Source: CBIHLX01 sp966210935
GTDB taxonomy: Bacteria; Patescibacteriota; Saccharimonadia; Saccharimonadales; Saccharimonadaceae
NCBI GenBank assembly: GCA_966210935.1
Contig: CBIHLX010000036.1
Location: forward strand, 1 to 8,272
DNA: 8,272 nucleotides
Direction: 5' to 3'
Shown here: positions 5,963 to 8,272 of the stretch, one piece after another
Position numbering within the stretch: the stretch's first letter is position 1
How the letters are laid out: every line of letters starts with the position of its first letter
The notes under the pieces: model-generated
What the model saw: the letters and a program-made list of their open reading frames with translations, nothing else
Told to the model about the DNA's origin: nothing
The model's database searches: none
Position numbers and translations under genes: made by a program

Positions 5963-6356
5963 TGGAGCTGCGGGGTACTGCCCCCCGGTCCAAAAGGTAA
6001 CGGATTATTCGTCTACAGGCATAGTCTATTTTGGCTCTTTACAACCTACCCTATTTAAAAACGGACAAAAACATAGGGGCGGTTGCGCGGTAAAGTTTCC
6101 TATTAAATCGCCGCTTCGCGACTCAACAGTAAGTAGCATGAATATAACACTGCGTTCGCACTATGCTACCTGTACGAAGCAATGATCGAGCGTATTAGGC
6201 TGCGATTGGCGCAAATGCATAGTTAGGAGCAAAAAGGCTCTTTACTGATGCAAATGCTGATGCAAGTTTGTTTGCAATTAAAAATATACGTAACGCGTAT
6301 GTTCGGCCTGCAAAATAATCTGTTAATGTCCTTCTGTCGAAAGCTATGTCAGCCCC
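5960..6356 (-). ncRNA. ssrA: Transfer-messenger RNA (tmRNA, 10Sa RNA)
   Basis: 397 nt, one-piece form. Acts with SmpB to rescue stalled ribosomes and tag truncated proteins for proteolysis. Seen: the 5' end GGGGCTG pairs with CAGCTCC before ACCA, a 7-bp acceptor stem with a G3-U70 wobble, the alanine identity element read by AlaRS. The 5' region GGGGCTGACATAGC...TTTCGACAG resembles the conserved tmRNA start. Helix 2 pairs CAGAAGG (6336-6330) with CCTTTTG (5997-5991). The T-arm is CGGGG/CCCCG (5987-5983, 5975-5971) with a 7-nt loop GGCAGTA. The CCA is encoded (5962-5960). The tag frame runs 6275-6195. A TATAAT extended -10 lies 13 nt upstream, implying a short trimmed 5' leader, and a strong terminator overlaps the 3' end. 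Odd: the T-loop lacks the usual TTCGA pattern, and the tag is long. Pseudoknots 2-4 were not individually resolved. Confidence 0.93.
6195..6275 (-). other. tmRNA tag-peptide reading frame (26 codons plus TAA)
   Basis: A resume codon GCA (6275-6273) is inferred from the GCA-AAC context, which matches the E. coli GCAAAC start of tag. The frame reads ANKLASAF..., continues through FAPNYAFAPIAA and ends at TAA (6197-6195). The C-terminal hydrophobic-Ala-Ala fits ClpXP-type degron ends, here IAA rather than LAA. The 26-residue length is well above the roughly 10 of E. coli. The exact resume codon is inferred; a downstream GCA is possible. Confidence 0.75.
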
Positions 6357-6369
6357 AACCGTGTCTATT

Positions 6370-6378
6370 ATTATAGCA
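6370..6378 (-). promoter_or_regulatory. tmRNA promoter, perfect extended -10 TGCTATAAT
   Basis: The minus strand reads TGC-TATAAT. The -10 ends 13 nt before tmRNA base 1, so the primary transcript would carry about 6 extra 5' nt, removable by RNase P. No good -35 is seen; GTTGTGT lies 5 nt upstream of the TGC. Confidence 0.75.
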
Positions 6379-6380
6379 TA

Positions 6381-6409
6381 TTTACACAACTCATTGGCTG
6401 TGCTTAACT
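6381..6409 (+). promoter_or_regulatory. Probable comM promoter, divergent from tmRNA
   Basis: TTTACA (6381-6386, 5/6 to TTGACA), a 17-nt spacer, then TG-C-TTAACT (-10 at 6404-6409, 3/6 but TGn-extended). Transcription would begin near 6416, within a few bases of ATG 6419, giving an essentially leaderless comM mRNA. The tmRNA -10 lies 5 bp away on the other strand. Confidence 0.5.
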
Positions 6410-6418
6410 GTAAGCATT

Positions 6419-7933
6419 ATGTCAGCGGTGGCTAAGCTTCTCTCGGTAGCACCTCTCGGATTTGATGGCCATTTAATAGAAGTGGAAAGCGACAGTAGCC
6501 GCGGCCTCCCTTCCCTCCAGATTGTCGGCCTCGGCAATAAGGCTATCGATGAGGCCAAAGAGCGCGTCCGAAGCGCCATCACCAATTCCCTGCTTGAGTT
6601 TCCCGCCAGGAAGATCACCATCAATCTTGCACCCGCCGAACTACCGAAAGATGGCAGCCACTATGACCTCGCCATCGCACTGGCGATTCTTGTCAGTAGC
6701 GGACAGGTACGGCAAAACGAAGTAACCAATATGGCATTTGCCGGTGAGCTTGCACTTAGCGGAGAGTTGCGCCCTATTCGCGGAGCGGTCGTCATGGCTG
6801 AGGCCGCCAAAAAGGCCGCTATCACTACCCTTTTCGTTCCGGTCGCAAATGTCGAAGAAGCACTGCTTGTTGAGGGGATTGATGTTATTGGCGTACCCAC
6901 ACTGCGAGAGCTATTTTTACATCTCAAGAAAGAAGCCGTCCTACCAACCGCGGCACCCCGAGCCACCTCACGCAGCTCACTAAAGCCCTCTACTACCCTC
7001 GATGATGTCTATGGCCAGGAGCAGGCCAAGCGCGCCCTCGCAATTGCCGCTGCCGGACGCCATAATATCCTTCTCACAGGCTCACCGGGCGCCGGTAAGA
7101 CAATGCTCGCTCGGGCGCTTACCGACCTTCTACCTCAACTTAATCCAGCAGAACGTCTTGAAGTCACAAAACTACATAGCCTCGCAGGCAACGCAACAGC
7201 AGGCATGACTACCACCCGACCGTTTCGTGCGCCACACCACACAGCAAGCCGGACCGCGCTAATTGGCGGCGGCACCAGTCCACGCCCTGGCGACATCAGC
7301 CTGGCGCACCTTGGAGTACTCTTTCTTGATGAGCTTCCCGAGTATCCACGCGCCTCACTTGAATCACTGCGCCAGCCACTTGAAGACAAGCACATCACAA
7401 TCAGCCGAGCCGCCGGACATAGCACTTATCCAGCCGACTTTATGTTAGTTGCCACCATGAATCCCTGCCCGTGCGGCTTTTACGGCGACGCAGCCCGAGA
7501 GTGTACTTGTACAAGTACACAGATCCTTGCCTATCAAAAACGTCTCTCCGGACCATTAATGGATCGTATTGACCTTGTTATTAACGTTGCCCGCGTACCA
7601 CACGACACATTACTCGGTCACCAAAAATCACAAGATTCACAACATTTAGCCGCAAAAAAACAGATTAAAAGTGCAACTGACATGCAGCATAACAGATATG
7701 GCAGTAGTATCAAATACAACAGCAATCTCAGCTCTCAGGAGATAAAGCAGCATCTTAGCCTGTCGGCCGAAGTGCGGCAGCTGCTTAGCACAGCCGCCGA
7801 ACGGCTCAACCTCAGCGCCCGTGCGTATTTCCGCGTCATCAAGGTCGCCCGCACTATTGCCGATCTTACTGAGAGCCCCAACATCGAACCAGCTCATATT
7901 GCCGAAGCGCTACAATATCGCCAAAACTCTTGA
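6419..7933 (+). CDS. comM: ComM/YifB-family Mg-chelatase-like AAA+ ATPase (branch-migration helicase)
   Basis: 504 aa, full family length. Known: ComM is a hexameric helicase that drives branch migration while single-stranded donor DNA is integrated during natural transformation; it acts in the cytoplasm. Seen: an N-terminal S5/Lon-like ChlI domain (about 1-170, with GLGNKAIDEAKERVRSAI and APAELPKDGSHYDL); an AAA+ core with VYGQEQAKRAL, Walker A GSPGAGKT at 221-228, FRAPHHTAS at 269-277, Walker B LFLDELPE at 301-308, NPCPCG at 348-353 plus CTC at 362-364 (a four-Cys set, probably metal-binding), and SGPLMDRIDL with the Arg-finger-type Arg at 383; then a C-terminal helical Mg-chelatase domain (about 410-500, SARAYFRVIKVARTIADL). 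All key residues are intact. The start ATG has no SD; it matches the family N-terminus, and the promoter lies immediately before it. infC has its own promoter downstream. Confidence 0.97.
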   Translation: MSAVAKLLSVAPLGFDGHLIEVESDSSRGLPSLQIVGLGNKAIDEAKERVRSAITNSLLEFPARKITINLAPAELPKDGSHYDLAIALAILVSSGQVRQNEVTNMAFAGELALSGELRPIRGAVVMAEAAKKAAITTLFVPVANVEEALLVEGIDVIGVPTLRELFLHLKKEAVLPTAAPRATSRSSLKPSTTLDDVYGQEQAKRALAIAAAGRHNILLTGSPGAGKTMLARALTDLLPQLNPAERLEVTKLHSLAGNATAGMTTTRPFRAPHHTASRTALIGGGTSPRPGDISLAHLGVLFLDELPEYPRASLESLRQPLEDKHITISRAAGHSTYPADFMLVATMNPCPCGFYGDAARECTCTSTQILAYQKRLSGPLMDRIDLVINVARVPHDTLLGHQKSQDSQHLAAKKQIKSATDMQHNRYGSSIKYNSNLSSQEIKQHLSLSAEVRQLLSTAAERLNLSARAYFRVIKVARTIADLTESPNIEPAHIAEALQYRQNS

Positions 7934-7958
7934 ACCGCTTGCCTATATCTGTTAAAAT
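7930..7958 (+). promoter_or_regulatory. infC promoter
   Basis: TTGAAC (7930-7935) with a 17-nt spacer and TAAAAT (7953-7958, preceded by TGT, a TGn extension). The -35 overlaps the TGA stop of comM. Predicted transcript start is near 7965, giving a leader of about 38 nt. Confidence 0.72.
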
Positions 7959-7996
7959 AGGTTTCGAGTAACGCTTAAACAGTTGCAGACCTCACA

Positions 7997-8003
7997 TAAG
8001 GAG
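7997..8003 (+). promoter_or_regulatory. Shine-Dalgarno TAAGGAG abutting the infC ATG
   Basis: A seven-base perfect SD touching the ATG with zero spacing. The in-frame ATC at 8010 lies 6 nt from it, the usual distance, which raises a non-canonical AUC start. Confidence 0.7.
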
Positions 8004-8272
8004 ATGGCAATCAATAAATCAATTCGCATCAATGAGGCTATCCGCGCCCGTGAACTACGTGTCATCGGTACGGACGGCGAACAACTCGGCATTATGAGCC
8101 GTCAAGAAGCGCTTAAAGCTGCTGAAGACGCCGGTGTCGACCTCGTTGAGATCTCACCAAACGCTGATCCACCTGTAGCAAAAATCGTCGACTGGGGTAA
8201 ATACCAGTACCAAAAGATGAAAGAGCTCCAGAAGAATCGCAAAAGCAACAAGCAGAGTGAGCTCAAGCAAAT
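8004..8272 (+). CDS. infC: Translation initiation factor IF-3, N-terminal part (runs off window)
   Basis: 89 codons visible, 3' end outside. IF-3 binds the 30S subunit, prevents premature 50S joining and checks the initiator tRNA and start codon. Seen: the IF3-N domain with INEAIRARELRVIGTDGEQLGI (residues 9-30, given here in part), SRQEALKAAEDAGVDLVEIS and PNADPPVAKIVDWGKYQYQK, followed by the start of the Lys-rich linker (KELQKNRKSNKQ). The IF3-C domain is missing only because of the window edge. Start choice: ATG 8004 is the first usable codon, but the SD touches it; an AUC at 8010 has ideal 6-nt spacing and would recall the rare start codons that let IF-3 autoregulate in E. coli (AUU). 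Usual neighbours rpmI and rplT would lie downstream. It is transcribed from its own promoter, not only from comM. Confidence 0.96.
   Translation, partial: MAINKSIRINEAIRARELRVIGTDGEQLGIMSRQEALKAAEDAGVDLVEISPNADPPVAKIVDWGKYQYQKMKELQKNRKSNKQSELKQ

Noticed and set aside
6195..6389. 64-aa minus-strand ORF with TTG start
   Set aside because: It is the tmRNA tag frame extended upstream through the tmRNA 5' domain and its promoter; the tmRNA evidence is much stronger.
6661..7897. Several antisense ORFs inside comM
   Set aside because: ComM is complete and conserved; the antisense frames have Ser/Arg-rich shadow composition.
1..8272. CRISPR array, insertion sequence or tRNA genes
   Set aside because: No regularly spaced repeats, no transposase or terminal repeats, and no cloverleaf apart from the tmRNA tRNA-like domain.
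1..8272. Alternative genetic code (TGA as Gly)
   Set aside because: comM ends at TGA exactly at the family C-terminus, and no gene needs read-through.

Overview
The window most resembles a compact genome of the Candidate Phyla Radiation, probably Candidatus Saccharibacteria (TM7). This is an inference from gene content: a large one-TM VirD4/TraG-like ATPase next to small orphan membrane proteins, an LPxTG surface protein, ComM and IF-3. There was no database search. TGA is a normal stop here (it ends comM), so the TGA=Gly code of Gracilibacteria/Absconditabacteria does not apply.

Layout. Positions 1-921 (+) hold the 3' end of a sortase-type LPxTG surface protein and a 191-aa coiled-coil protein with two membrane segments. 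A hairpin terminator at 940-970 separates these from a convergent minus-strand cluster. Read from its 5' end, that cluster is a 128-aa four-TM protein (4670-4284), a 138-aa Pro-rich/helical protein (4239-3823) and a 948-aa VirD4/TraG-type ATPase (3807-961).

Positions 4686-5750 hold no convincing gene. The left part has several hairpins, then comes an AT-rich valley (about 5121-5240), then a 420-bp block with three times more C than G. A perfect DnaA-box 9-mer follows at 5704. Positions 5751-5882 look like a complete small-RNA gene: TTGACA/TAATAT promoter, 5' stem-loop, A-rich linker and intrinsic terminator.

The minus strand at 5960-6356 encodes tmRNA (ssrA). It has a 7-bp acceptor stem with G3-U70, an encoded CCA, a helix-2 pairing, a 26-codon tag frame ending in IAA-TAA, its own extended -10 promoter and a terminator. 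No protein ORF reveals it; the only ORF there is the tag frame extended upstream. A divergent promoter then drives comM (6419-7933, +), and a separate promoter with a short leader drives infC (8004 to the window edge).

How the genes relate. ComM (branch migration of incoming DNA) and the VirD4/TraG-like ATPase (DNA or protein translocation) are both compatible with DNA uptake or exchange. The window holds no other T4SS or competence genes, so that link is inferential. tmRNA and IF-3 are translation housekeeping. A recurring feature is that the first genes of transcription units (4670, 4239, probably comM) have a -10 element only 6-9 nt before the ATG, which suggests leaderless mRNAs. ORF 346 inside an operon, and infC behind its own leader, have Shine-Dalgarno sequences; the ATPase gene, also inside an operon, has only a weak one.
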